A stretch of 64,000 nt of DNA, taken from positions 124,001-188,000 of the forward strand of contig NZ_CP013632.1 in assembly GCF_001664485.1 (NCBI RefSeq), in the 5' to 3' direction. This DNA is from Rhizobium sp. N324 (lineage in GTDB: Bacteria > Pseudomonadota > Alphaproteobacteria > Rhizobiales > Rhizobiaceae). The position numbers were made by a program, and so were the translations under genes. This document shows, one piece after another, positions 50,381-58,716 of this stretch; the stretch's first letter is position 1; each line of letters opens with the position of its first letter. The notes beneath the pieces are model-generated. The model saw nothing but the letters and a program-made list of their open reading frames with translations, was not told the origin of the DNA and did no database searches.

Positions 50381-50733
50381 CTATGAGCCACCCCGGCGGA
50401 CGCCTTCGGCGTACACGCCGGAATTCGTCATCGCGCCAATGATGCGCCTGTGGCACCGCCAGCGACAGCACCGGCGGCGGTTGCCGCCAGCCAGCCAGCG
50501 GCGACGACGGGGCCAAGTCTTGGAATTGCCATCAAGGCGAGGCCGGTAAGATGTCCGCCGGTGCCGCCGCCGACGGCGCCGATACCCGCACCAGCACCCG
50601 CGCCTTCACCTGCGTTGGAATAATCGCCGTGGCGATTGGTCGGCATTATTGAAGCGCCCAGAAGCACTGCGCGAAAACGAACTTGTTCATGGGGGATATC
50701 CTCTCGTGGCGAATCTCTTTGATCCGTGCTCAC
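50381..50733 (-). pseudogene. Decayed glycine/alanine-rich membrane-associated protein
   Basis: The frame reads EGAGAGAGIGAVGGGTGGHL, then MAIPRLGPVVAAGWLAATAAGAVAGGATG, quoted in part, typical of glycine-zipper stress-type proteins. It then meets an early stop (GASLAR). Shifting by one base restores RIIGAMTNSGVYAEGVRRGGS, which matches the expected continuation (GGIIGA...VYAEGVRRGG) and ends at 50381. A one-base deletion near 50445 and an internal loss before VYAEGV explain the sequence. The start is uncertain (50733 or 50646). Confidence 0.6.
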
Positions 50734-51066
50734 CTGAATTGGAGAGACCGAACAACCATCTTGATTTTGACGGCAAAGTCCTCGGGGAAGTGGGACTGCA
50801 TTGCGCGATTACATCGTCGATATCGCCCGCTCACTGCCGCGCCCGGCATGTAGCCATCCTCGATGCTCTTCATGTGCGCGGCGCGGCGAGATAGGGGATT
50901 GGATTTGCCATTTCTGCCTGCGTCAAAACCTGGCCGTCGTCTTTCAGCCATCGCGTCCTGCCCCGGCTCTGGTCCTGCCAGGCTCGCGCCGCCCACAACG
51001 GCTTTGCCGTCCTCCACTTCGTTGCGGCCCTGCGGATGCGGGCCGCGCTTGCAGCCCGGCTTTTGG
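50734..51066. other. Region upstream of the ardC inverted repeat
   Basis: The frame of ardC stays open here but without conserved residues or a start signal, so I do not extend the gene. A 95-codon minus-strand frame (50730-51017) is not recognised. The ardC promoter should lie in this stretch. Confidence 0.4.
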
Positions 51067-51109
51067 ACCTCCGTTCGAGGTCGCGATGGCCGCGACCTCG
51101 AACGGAGGT
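51067..51109. promoter_or_regulatory. Perfect 19-bp inverted repeat covering the ardC ribosome binding site
   Basis: Two 19-bp arms (ACCTCCGTTCGAGGTCGCG and its exact complement) flank ATGGC. The right arm contains CGGAGG, the Shine-Dalgarno sequence of ardC, seven bases before its ATG. In mRNA the hairpin would hide that site; in DNA it could be an operator. Confidence 0.75.
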
Positions 51110-51115
51110 TCAGAC

Positions 51116-52036
51116 ATGAACAGGCAGCAATCCAATCAACGATCCGATATCTACAGCCGCATCACCACCAAGATCATCGCCGATCTCGAACAGGGCGTCC
51201 GTCCATGGACCAAGCCGTGGACGGCGGGAAGCGGGACGGCCGAGGTCAGCCGGCCACTGCGCCACAATGGCCAACCATACACCGGCATCAATGTTCTGCT
51301 CCTCTGGTCTGAAGCCATCGCCCGCGGCTTCGCATCACCAAGGTGGATGACGTTTCGTCAGGCAATCGAGCTTGGCGGCGCCGTTCGCAGGGGCGAAACC
51401 GGCACGACCGTCGTCTTTGCCAGCTCTTTCATTCGCGCCGAGAGGACGGAGACAGGCGCCGAAATCGAACGGGATATCCCCTTTCTCAAAACCTACACCG
51501 TGTTCAACACCGATCAGATCACCGGGCTCAATGGCCTTGCCCATTCCATCGCGCCTGACCAGGATTGGATGAGCCGCATCGGTGCTGCCGGCCGCTTCTT
51601 TGCCAATACCGGCGCCCTGATCCGCCACGGTGGATCGGCGGCCTATTATGCTCCTGCTCGGGACTACATCCAGATGCCATGCGTCGACGCCTTCCGGCAC
51701 GATGCCTCCTACGTCGCCGTCCTCAGTCACGAGATGACGCACTGGACCGCTGCACCGCGAAGGCTCGATCGGGATCTGAGCCGCTACGCGAAAGACAGGA
51801 GCGAACGCGCCCGCGAAGAGCTCATTGCCGAACTTGGCAGCTGCTTTCTCTGCGCCGATCTTGGTGTCGTTCCAGAGCTCGAACCGCGCCCCGACCACGC
51901 GAGCTATCTCGACAGCTGGCTCAAGGTTCTCGGCAACGACAAGCGCGCCATCTTTTCAGCGGCAGCTCATGCGCAACGGGCCGTCGACTACCTGCATGAC
52001 CTGCAGCCGGATCTCAACAAGGAGGAGGCGGCTTGA
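51116..52036 (+). CDS. ArdC-like anti-restriction / zincin metallopeptidase protein
   Basis: A 306-residue ArdC family protein. The N-terminal DUF1738/ArdC-N domain (IYSRITTKIIADLEQGVRPWTKPW) binds single-stranded DNA in studied members. The C-terminal zincin-like domain has SHEMTHWTAAPRRLDRDL with the HEMTH metal motif and EELIAELGSCFL with the third ligand. ArdC proteins travel on conjugative plasmids and integrative elements and protect incoming DNA from restriction. I chose ATG 51116, right after CGGAGG. No conjugation genes are next to it, so it may be a leftover of a transferred element. Confidence 0.9.
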   Translation: MNRQQSNQRSDIYSRITTKIIADLEQGVRPWTKPWTAGSGTAEVSRPLRHNGQPYTGINVLLLWSEAIARGFASPRWMTFRQAIELGGAVRRGETGTTVVFASSFIRAERTETGAEIERDIPFLKTYTVFNTDQITGLNGLAHSIAPDQDWMSRIGAAGRFFANTGALIRHGGSAAYYAPARDYIQMPCVDAFRHDASYVAVLSHEMTHWTAAPRRLDRDLSRYAKDRSERAREELIAELGSCFLCADLGVVPELEPRPDHASYLDSWLKVLGNDKRAIFSAAAHAQRAVDYLHDLQPDLNKEEAA

Positions 52037-52045
52037 GCCGCCTCC
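52024..52045 (+). terminator. Terminator overlapping the ardC stop codon
   Basis: GGAGGCGGC and GCCGCCTCC form a 9-bp perfect stem around TTGA, which contains the TGA stop. TTATT follows. The T run is short. Confidence 0.65.
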
Positions 52046-52467
52046 TTATTGGCCCACATCATGAGCCGCCAAGGCTTGCCATCGGATGCTCATCGGAAAA
52101 CAAGTCCTGCTATTGCGAATTTGCACGCAGTGAACTCTATGCTCCGGGTTCGTCGTGCCCGGACGACTCTCTGAGTGGGGATGAGGAGCTTCATCCTCGT
52201 TCAAAAAACGCGAAGCCTATCTCAGAAAGATGTCACGCTATCTGACCGCGGTTCCCATCACCGTGCGATCGCAGCGCGTCACGGCGCAATAGATTTGGTA
52301 ACGACTCCCCAGCCCACTCGAACAGGCAAACCGCACCCAAGCTCGCGAAAAGCTACAAGGGCAAGACTATGAAGCGGAGCGTGAGAAGTTCCATGTCGCC
52401 GACGATGCCAATGGAAAGTATCTGGTCGGCGCGGCCGCAACCGTCGTCGCGCGGTGAGGTCAGGCCC
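52046..52467. other. Gene debris between ardC and the CGNR gene
   Basis: Near the right end a plus-strand frame, ending at about 52457, reads EQANRTQAREKLQGQDYEAE and EKFHVADDANGKYLVGAAAT before a stop. It is protein-like but has an upstream stop and no start codon, so it looks like the tail of a lost gene. Nothing else was recognised. Confidence 0.4.
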
Positions 52468-53079
52468 TTATGTGCCTTTCACTCGGGATCGGAAGCGTCT
52501 GATACGAGCGCGGCTGCCGCAGCTCGCGTCAGAGCACCACAGTCGTCGCCCACTCTTGGATTGATCAACAAACAGCCATCCACAGTTGCTGCCCTTGCAC
52601 TCACGCACCGCGCGCCGCCGATTGCGCTCCAGCAACAGATCGATCGCCTTGATCGCAAAGAGCTGGACCAGTTGGGGAAGATCGTCAAAGGGTGAAGTCC
52701 ACGCATAACCAGCTTCATTTGCCGCGAGGACCTGATGGGCCCGGCCGCGTCGCGCCCAGTCCTCCACGAGGTGAAGATCTGCGATTGGGTGGGGCTCTCC
52801 GGCGCCTTCGGAAAGAAAGAGCCGGTAGATCGATTCACGCAATGTCAGAGCGTCTGCCAGCGCTGCAGCCGCCTTCGTCGCATCGTTTTCCGCCTGCCTG
52901 CGAAGACGCGCCGCCGCTTGTTGATCGACAAGGTCCAGCCGTTCGGCCAGGACAAGCAAATCGTCGAATGACCGCAGAAAGTCCGGCCCCCAGCGGCCGC
53001 GCCGGCTGTCCACGGTATTGGCGAGGTCGAGGGCCGGATGACCGCCGCTCAGGCGCATGTCAGCTGTCGAATTGGCCAT
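52468..53079 (-). CDS. CGNR zinc-finger regulator with ABATE domain
   Basis: A 203-residue protein. The N-terminal ABATE domain (GGHPALDLANTVDSRRGRWG) is followed by a C-terminal CGNR-type zinc finger: CKGSNCGWLFVDQSKSGRRLW and CSDASCGSRARIRRF. All four cysteines are present; the motif reads CGSR rather than CGNR. Such proteins are thought to be stress-related transcriptional regulators. It is divergent from an EamA transporter with a palindrome in between, so it probably controls that gene and itself. Confidence 0.88.
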   Translation of the reverse strand: MANSTADMRLSGGHPALDLANTVDSRRGRWGPDFLRSFDDLLVLAERLDLVDQQAAARLRRQAENDATKAAAALADALTLRESIYRLFLSEGAGEPHPIADLHLVEDWARRGRAHQVLAANEAGYAWTSPFDDLPQLVQLFAIKAIDLLLERNRRRAVRECKGSNCGWLFVDQSKSGRRLWCSDASCGSRARIRRFRSRVKGT

Positions 53080-53106
53080 GCCTGGAACAACTCCCGGAGA
53101 ATAAAG

Positions 53107-53140
53107 TTGTAACGGTATAAATGGTCTTTAACCGTTACAA
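53107..53140. promoter_or_regulatory. Interrupted palindrome between the CGNR and EamA genes
   Basis: TTGTAACGGT (53107-53116) and its exact complement ACCGTTACAA (53131-53140) are 14 bp apart in the 76-bp divergent region. This looks like a dimer binding site overlapping both promoters. Confidence 0.75.
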
Positions 53141-53155
53141 TCGCAAGGCCGGAAC

Positions 53156-54106
53156 ATGTCTAGGCGCAATTTTCTGAAATTTGCTGTTTTATGCTGCGTA
53201 TGGGGGCTGACCTGGATCGCCGTCAAGCTCGGTGTCGAAACGGTGCCCCCGATGGTGTTTGCCGCAACGCGATTCATGGTGGCAGGTGCTGCCTTCATCG
53301 TGTTGGCGTGGGCGAGAGGACAAGGAAAAGCCGTCGCAAAGGCGGATATAAGACGCCTGATCATTGTCAGTCTGCTGATGATCACGCTTTGCTACGGGCC
53401 GTTGTTCTGGGGCATGCAGTTCGTGCCTTCGGGGACCGCAGCGGTTCTGGAGATGTCGCTGACCCCACTTGCACTGCTCGCCTTCGGCGTTGCCTTGGGG
53501 GAGGAACATTGGAATGGCCTTCGCGCCTTCGCCATGCTCCTTGGCGCTTTTGGCCTTGGCCTTCTTTTCGCGCCGTCGGTCGATCTGACTGGGCTTGAGA
53601 AAGGTTCGCCGATGATCGGGCTCGGGGCGATCGCCTGGGCAGCCGTTTCCTCGGCCTGGGGATCCGTGCTGGCAAAACCTCTGATATCAAACTATGGCAG
53701 CTGGCGCCTTTCCGGGTTGACGACGCTGATCGGCGGTACCGTGTTGCTGATTGCCTCGCTCGCGATAGAGCCTCGGTCGGCCGAGAGCCTGGTCACGCCC
53801 TGGGAATGGCAAGCGGTTGCCGGCTGGCTATTCCTCGTCATCTTCGGTTCGCTGCTCGGCTACAGCATCTATATGCAGCTCTTGCGCGACACCGGCCCTG
53901 CAAGAGCAGGCAGCTTCGCTTTCGTGTCTCCTGCCATTGCGGTCTCAGTCGGCGTGATCTTCGCCGACGAGCCCGCTGAACCGCAAAGATTTATCGGCAT
54001 GGGACTGATGGTCCTTGCCGCGGCGATCTGCTTATCCGCTGACCGCTTGCCGCGCTTTTCAAACAGGCGACCGACCTTGGGCGTCACAGATGATTGCCAC
54101 CGTTAG
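53156..54106 (+). CDS. EamA family transporter (DMT superfamily)
   Basis: A 316-residue protein with about ten membrane spans in two EamA repeats: FAVLCCVWGLTWIAVKLGVE opens the first, and FGSLLGYSIYMQLLRDTGPARAGSFAFVSP, quoted in part, marks the second with the conserved YxxxL...PARAxxxxxxxP pattern. DMT exporters move amino acids, metabolites or drugs out of the cell. Divergent placement from a CGNR regulator suggests control by its substrate or a stress signal; the cargo is unknown. Confidence 0.92.
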   Translation: MSRRNFLKFAVLCCVWGLTWIAVKLGVETVPPMVFAATRFMVAGAAFIVLAWARGQGKAVAKADIRRLIIVSLLMITLCYGPLFWGMQFVPSGTAAVLEMSLTPLALLAFGVALGEEHWNGLRAFAMLLGAFGLGLLFAPSVDLTGLEKGSPMIGLGAIAWAAVSSAWGSVLAKPLISNYGSWRLSGLTTLIGGTVLLIASLAIEPRSAESLVTPWEWQAVAGWLFLVIFGSLLGYSIYMQLLRDTGPARAGSFAFVSPAIAVSVGVIFADEPAEPQRFIGMGLMVLAAAICLSADRLPRFSNRRPTLGVTDDCHR

Positions 54107-54181
54107 CGGACAGGACGATCAGGGCCGTCTGCTACTCCAGGCCGCGGCTCATGGTCAGCTCTGCGTAGCAGATCCGGGGAC

Positions 54182-54772
54182 TCAGCCGACCTGCTCGACA
54201 GAAAGGGTGCCCCCCGGGAGCGGCTTGATCAACGACTTCGCGGAAACGGTCGGGTCAAGCCAATCTGCCCAGGAGCCGCGTTCCAGGATGACAATCTGCC
54301 GATCGTGGTACGGCGCGATGTCCGGCCCTGGCTCCATCGTCAGCATGGTGAAGGCTTGGCCCAACTCCGGTGTTTCGCGCCAGATGCCGGCAATGCAGAA
54401 GATCGGTTCGTTCTTCTTCGTGAACAGCCACTTGTCCTTGCGCTTCTTTTTCGGGTCTGTTGGATCGGTGAACTCGTAAAAGCCGCCGGCAACAATCAGG
54501 CAGCGATTGGAAGTGAACTCGCGACCTTCCGACCGAAAGTTATAAACCGGCCGTTTGTTCGGTCCGGGCCAGCTCCAACGCCGCTGCACGAGCTCGGCTT
54601 CCTCGCGGTCACCATCGATCGTCCTGACGATCGGGCCTATATCGGTGATCTTGATGTCTTCGCGCGCTTCGAGATTGGGCGCGCCTTCACCGAAACGGAT
54701 CTTGATCTTGAGATCGGCGAAATCCTCGACAACCGAGGCGACATCCACCATCAGCCGATAATCATTGCACAT
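54182..54772 (-). CDS. SOS response-associated peptidase (SRAP/YedK type)
   Basis: A 196-residue SRAP protein, the family of YedK and HMCES that crosslinks to abasic sites in single-stranded DNA. The start at 54772 is fixed by the catalytic Cys2 (MCNDYRLMVD), which must follow Met1. Other active-site elements are NFRSEGREFTSNRC, the glutamate in GGFYEF and the histidine in APYHDRQIVI. GGGAAGAG lies just upstream. A second SRAP-like gene and dinB are close by, forming a small DNA-repair group. Confidence 0.92.
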   Translation of the reverse strand: MCNDYRLMVDVASVVEDFADLKIKIRFGEGAPNLEAREDIKITDIGPIVRTIDGDREEAELVQRRWSWPGPNKRPVYNFRSEGREFTSNRCLIVAGGFYEFTDPTDPKKKRKDKWLFTKKNEPIFCIAGIWRETPELGQAFTMLTMEPGPDIAPYHDRQIVILERGSWADWLDPTVSAKSLIKPLPGGTLSVEQVG

Positions 54773-55075
54773 CGCTCTTCCCTTCACGTGTGGTCCAGTC
54801 ATTGAGGCGCTACAGGTGCAAAATATGCTCGAATTGTATGCGCCCCGGGGTGAGGCGTTCGCCCGCCTTCTTTGTCGGCAGGCGGAGCGCGACCAGTCTT
54901 TGATCAGTAAAGTTTGCCGCCCGACGATGGGTGGGCGATCGCGAACGTGCCGCATGACCATCTGAAGTACAGTCTCATTTGCACGCATCCATTGGACTAC
55001 CAGTCTTCGATTATCAGCACAGTTTTATCCATCGGTCTTGTCTAATATGCGTGTTCTTGGTATGTTCCAGAAGTT

Positions 55076-55570
55076 ATGAACGCGATCGTTTTTCGGTCCG
55101 ATGCTCCGCTCAATGAGCGCCGCGTCATCATCCGGCGCCATGACGGCGATGTGGAGATGGTGGAACTGCCGTGGGGCCTGCGCCCACGCGACGGCGGTCC
55201 GCGCGCGGTGAACGTCATCCGTTCGGAAGGACGGAGATTTCCGACACACCGCTGCCTGGTGCCGGTCTCGGAGTTTCGCCACAAGAGCTTCAGATTCTCG
55301 CTCGCCAATGGCGACTGGTTCTATTTCGCGGGAATCTGGCGGCCGACAGCTGCGGATTGGGCGGAGGCCTATGCCGTCCTGACGATCGAGGCAAATGCCG
55401 ATATCGCGCCGTTCCACGACCGGCAGATGGCGGCGCTGACACGCGACCAGCGCATGGCTTGGCTGGACGGACTTGTCCCCGAAGAGGAAATCCTACGGCC
55501 GCTGCCGGCGGGCACCTTCCGGGTCAAGCGCCACGCTGGCGCGCCTGCCCAGCCGATGCTGGCGGTCTAA
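55076..55570 (+). CDS. SRAP-like protein lacking the catalytic Cys2
   Basis: A 164-residue protein related to SRAP: NVIRSEGRRFPTHRCLVPVSEF, quoted in part, AVLTIEANADIAPFHDRQMA and ILRPLPAGTF all match. It begins MNAIVFRSDAPLNERR, so the Met-Cys N-terminus needed for the abasic-site crosslink is absent. No in-frame Met-Cys is found upstream. The glutamate (SEF) and histidine (FHDRQ) positions remain. It overlaps the end of dinB by 4 bp in a convergent arrangement. A non-crosslinking, structural or regulatory role is possible. Confidence 0.85.
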   Translation: MNAIVFRSDAPLNERRVIIRRHDGDVEMVELPWGLRPRDGGPRAVNVIRSEGRRFPTHRCLVPVSEFRHKSFRFSLANGDWFYFAGIWRPTAADWAEAYAVLTIEANADIAPFHDRQMAALTRDQRMAWLDGLVPEEEILRPLPAGTFRVKRHAGAPAQPMLAV

Positions 55571-56646
55571 AGCGCCAGTCTCAGCTGCGGTTCCGTCCCG
55601 AAGCTCTGCCGCTCCAGCGATGACAGCGAGACGCCGAGCAGCCGAACGCCCTTTCGAGGCGGAAAGACCGGCGCCAGCAACAGGCTGACGATGTCCTCCA
55701 GATCGGTGATCGCCGCGAGAGGAGCCGGAATCGTTTTGCTGCGGGTAATCTGGTTGAAGTCGGCATATTTGACCTTAAGCGTCACCGTTTTGGCGCCGAT
55801 CCCATTGGCCTCGCAATAGCCCCACACCTTTTCGATCAGCGGCTGAAGACCTTCGCGCGCCGCCTCGTAGGCATGGAGGTCTTTGGAGAAGGTATCTTCG
55901 GCGCCGACGGATTTGCGCACTCGGTTCGGCCTGACCTGGCGCTCGTCGACCCCGCGCGCAATGCCGTAAAAATAGGGTCCCGACTTCCCGAAATGCTCCA
56001 CCAGGAACTCAAGGGTTTGCTGCTTGAGGTCCGCGCCGGTTTCGATCCCAAGCCGGTGCATCTTCTCAGTCGTCGCGGGACCGACGCCATGGAATTTCTT
56101 GACCGGAAGGGCCTCCACGAAAGCTGGGCCGTTCTTCGGCGTGATGACGGCCTGACCATTGGGCTTGTTGAGGTCACTCGCCATCTTGGCGAGGAATTTG
56201 TTGTAGGAAATTCCAGCCGACGCATTGAGGCCGGTGATCTGCTTGATCTTGGTTCGGATCTCCCGGGCGATGTCGGTGGCGATCTGCATGCCCCTGAGAT
56301 TTTCGGTGACATCGAGATAGGCCTCATCGAGCGAGAGGGGCTCGACGTCAGGCGTGTATTCGGCGAAGATCTCGCGGATCTGCTGCGACACCGCCTTATA
56401 AACGTCGAAGCGTGGCGGCACGAAGATGAGGTCCGGGCATTTTCTCCTAGCGGTCACCGACGGCATCGCCGAATGGATACCATAGGCGCGGGCCTCGTAA
56501 CTCGCTGCCGCCACCACGCCGCGGGCGGCCGATCCGCCGACGGCTATCGGTTTGCCGCGCAGCTCGGGATTATCGCGTTGCTCGACCGACGCGTAGAAGG
56601 CGTCCATGTCGACGTGGACGATTTTTCGAAAGGGGGTCGAGCTCAT
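55567..56646 (-). CDS. dinB: DNA polymerase IV
   Basis: A 359-residue Y-family polymerase for translesion synthesis. Catalytic motifs are VHVDMDAFYASVEQRDNP and the SLDEAYLDVT acidic pair, with YSYNKFLAKMASDLNKP-like ISYNKFLAKMASDLNKPNG and the PVKKFHGVGPATTEKM thumb helix-hairpin-helix. I looked for the alphaproteobacterial LexA site GTTC-N7-GTTC in the 70 bp upstream and did not see one. It lies beside two SRAP genes, so the three probably serve damaged-DNA tolerance. Confidence 0.95.
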   Translation of the reverse strand: MSSTPFRKIVHVDMDAFYASVEQRDNPELRGKPIAVGGSAARGVVAAASYEARAYGIHSAMPSVTARRKCPDLIFVPPRFDVYKAVSQQIREIFAEYTPDVEPLSLDEAYLDVTENLRGMQIATDIAREIRTKIKQITGLNASAGISYNKFLAKMASDLNKPNGQAVITPKNGPAFVEALPVKKFHGVGPATTEKMHRLGIETGADLKQQTLEFLVEHFGKSGPYFYGIARGVDERQVRPNRVRKSVGAEDTFSKDLHAYEAAREGLQPLIEKVWGYCEANGIGAKTVTLKVKYADFNQITRSKTIPAPLAAITDLEDIVSLLLAPVFPPRKGVRLLGVSLSSLERQSFGTEPQLRLAL

Positions 56647-57055
56647 CGTTCGTTCATGGCGGCTTCAGCGCTAGTCTATGGGATCGGCAATCAATCAAAG
56701 CCGAAACAAAGAGAGAACATAGCAGGCTTCGGCGCTATATCAACTATCCCCGCGGATGCCTCGGTTCTGCGCCGAACTTCCAGCCGCCCAAGGCGTTCTC
56801 ATTCTGTGGAAACCTTCTATCAGAGACACTGAGCGGACGGCGGCACCGCGACGATCAGAGCCACGTTCGAGACGTGATGGTTCAGCACGGTAGCCTCACT
56901 CGGCCGCTGACATCGGCGCTAGTCGAGCAGACGATAATAGTCGCTCCCCGACCTGAATATAGCGACCTGAAATCTTCTGGAGCGGATGCGCGGGCTGAAT
57001 CTGGCGCCTCCCAAACCTACCCTCAATACAGGGATTCTGAGGTTATCATGTTCCC
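56647..57055. other. Intergenic region upstream of dinB
   Basis: No gene is supported. It should contain the dinB promoter (left end) and that of the small gene at 57056 (right end), but no clear operator is seen. Confidence 0.45.
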
Positions 57056-57247
57056 GTGGCAAACTGCACAAGGTGCAAACCCCTCGAAAAGGCCGATCTC
57101 GCTTTGTGTCAGAGGGTGTTCTACCACCTCGTTGCCGCTAGACGGATCAAATCGGAAGCGGAGCGCGAGGAACTGGCCAATCGAATTCTTCAGTCGTTTC
57201 GACATGGGGTGAAAGATGAGGACGCTCTGGTGCGGTTGCTGATGTAA
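57056..57247 (+). CDS. Small conserved-looking hypothetical protein
   Basis: A 63-residue protein with a GTG start: MANCTRCKPLEKADLALCQR, then VFYHLVAARRIKSEAEREELANRILQSF. It is helical with an N-terminal CxxC and ends DEDALVRLLM. The codon pattern and the very good terminator about 95 bp downstream support a real gene. No function is known; the composition resembles small rhizobial proteins of unknown role. Confidence 0.5.
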   Translation: MANCTRCKPLEKADLALCQRVFYHLVAARRIKSEAEREELANRILQSFRHGVKDEDALVRLLM

Positions 57248-57342
57248 AGCTCGCAAGAGTGGGAACTTATTTACAAGCGGTGAGTTCGACGGGCGGATGC
57301 GGGTCCCTTCTTCCCCCATCCGCCTTTCCACTGAATATCATT

Positions 57343-57370
57343 GCCCCGCAAAACTTGCGGGGCTTTTTTT
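57343..57370 (+). terminator. Strong rho-independent terminator
   Basis: GCCCCGCAA and TTGCGGGGC form a perfect 9-bp stem with a 3-nt loop and are followed by seven T's. It ends the transcript of the small gene at 57056. Confidence 0.95.
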
Positions 57371-57538
57371 GATCGATAAATCGACTTCCAGTCCGTCCAT
57401 GTTGATCAAGCGTGAAGCATCCGAACCTTCGATGGGCGAGGCATGCATTCGCCTGGATGCGCAGCGTTCGATTGCGACCACCGGCGCCGGAACCGTGACG
57501 TCTCGTCGAGGTTGGAGGGCTGCAAAGGAGTTCCAGCG

Positions 57539-58480
57539 ATGACAGCTACGCCGGCAATACTGGACGCGATGGTGATAGGTGCCGGGCCGGCAGGCATGGC
57601 GGCCGCCATTTACCTGGCACGGCTAAACCGCAGCGTTGTCGTCATCGATTCAGGCCACAGCCGTGCACTGCTTATCCCGCTCTCGCGAAATCATCCGGCC
57701 TTTCCCGAAGGCATCGAAGGGCGCGAGCTATCGAGACGCATGAAAACGCAGCTGCAGAACCTGGGTGTCGAGATCGTGCGGGAAGCCGTATCTCTGGTCG
57801 AGCGGGAAGGTAACTCCGGCTTCATCGCGGGACTTGAAGAAGACCGGCACATGCGCGCCAAAAACATCATCCTGGCGACGGGTGTCGAAGATCGATTGCC
57901 GCCTATCAGCGAAGCGACTGATTTCGTTCGGTCAGGACATATTCGCCTCTGCCCGATTTGCGACGGCTATGAGATTGCTGGAAGATCCACGGTGGTGATT
58001 GGCGCGACACAGCGAGCGGCGTCAGAAGCCCTTTTCCTTAAATCGTTCACGAAAAAGATCACCATCGCGACACTCGGTGAAAGACTGGATGTGGAAGACG
58101 CTACGTTGGCTCGGTTGATCGAGCACGGTGTCACCATCCGTGGCGAGAAGCTGGTGCACTGCTTTCGTTCGGTGAACGGAACCGTTGATCTCATCATGAA
58201 GGCCTCGGCCGCGTTGCAAGGGGTGGTCCTATATTCGGCGTTAGGGATAGCCCCGCGTTCACAGCTCGCCGAACAGCTGGGGGCAGAGTTGGAGCAGGAC
58301 AGGCGCATAAAGGTTGACCCACATCAGACGACCCAGGTCCCGGGCCTCTATGCAGTTGGCGATGTCGTGACCGGCCTTAATCAACTGGGTGTGGCCATGG
58401 CGCAAGGGGAGATAGCAGCGGTCGCAGTGCATAACCACCTACGGCAACTGCAAGAAGACCATAACCCGCTTGTCGGGTGA
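57539..58480 (+). CDS. Thioredoxin reductase-like NAD(P)/FAD oxidoreductase
   Basis: A 313-residue flavoprotein of the thioredoxin reductase family. FAD binding is at [20 protein letters not shown]. The redox-active pair is in [12 protein letters not shown] (CPIC rather than the common CATC), followed by the NADPH region [13 protein letters not shown], and [20 protein letters not shown] closes the FAD site. AAGGAG lies eight bases before ATG 57539. NADPH-site residues (GATQRA) differ from the classical GGGxxA, so it may be a ferredoxin/NAD(P)H reductase or act on a partner other than thioredoxin. Confidence 0.85.
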   Translation: MTATPAILDAMVIGAGPAGMAAAIYLARLNRSVVVIDSGHSRALLIPLSRNHPAFPEGIEGRELSRRMKTQLQNLGVEIVREAVSLVEREGNSGFIAGLEEDRHMRAKNIILATGVEDRLPPISEATDFVRSGHIRLCPICDGYEIAGRSTVVIGATQRAASEALFLKSFTKKITIATLGERLDVEDATLARLIEHGVTIRGEKLVHCFRSVNGTVDLIMKASAALQGVVLYSALGIAPRSQLAEQLGAELEQDRRIKVDPHQTTQVPGLYAVGDVVTGLNQLGVAMAQGEIAAVAVHNHLRQLQEDHNPLVG

Positions 58481-58716
58481 GCAGGAGTTCGGCCAGGGCT
58501 TGTCCCCGACGCTGACGACCATGCTCGGCGGCACCAGATCGAAATGCCGCCTTTTTGCGAGACACCGGTTTCCCGGAAAGTCTCAGCATGTCCGTGCGGG
58601 GAGCCCCTGCGGGGCATCTCTCGCGAACGCCGGAAAGCCCCGCGTCTTGGATAATGGAACTAACCGTCTTGGCCGTGGTTCGAGGGGTTCCTGAGGTTCA
58701 AGCAGAGGGGGTTCCT

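Noticed and set aside
56647..56720. LexA site upstream of dinB
   Set aside because: I searched for GTTC-N7-GTTC on both strands; GTTC words occur, but not with this spacing.
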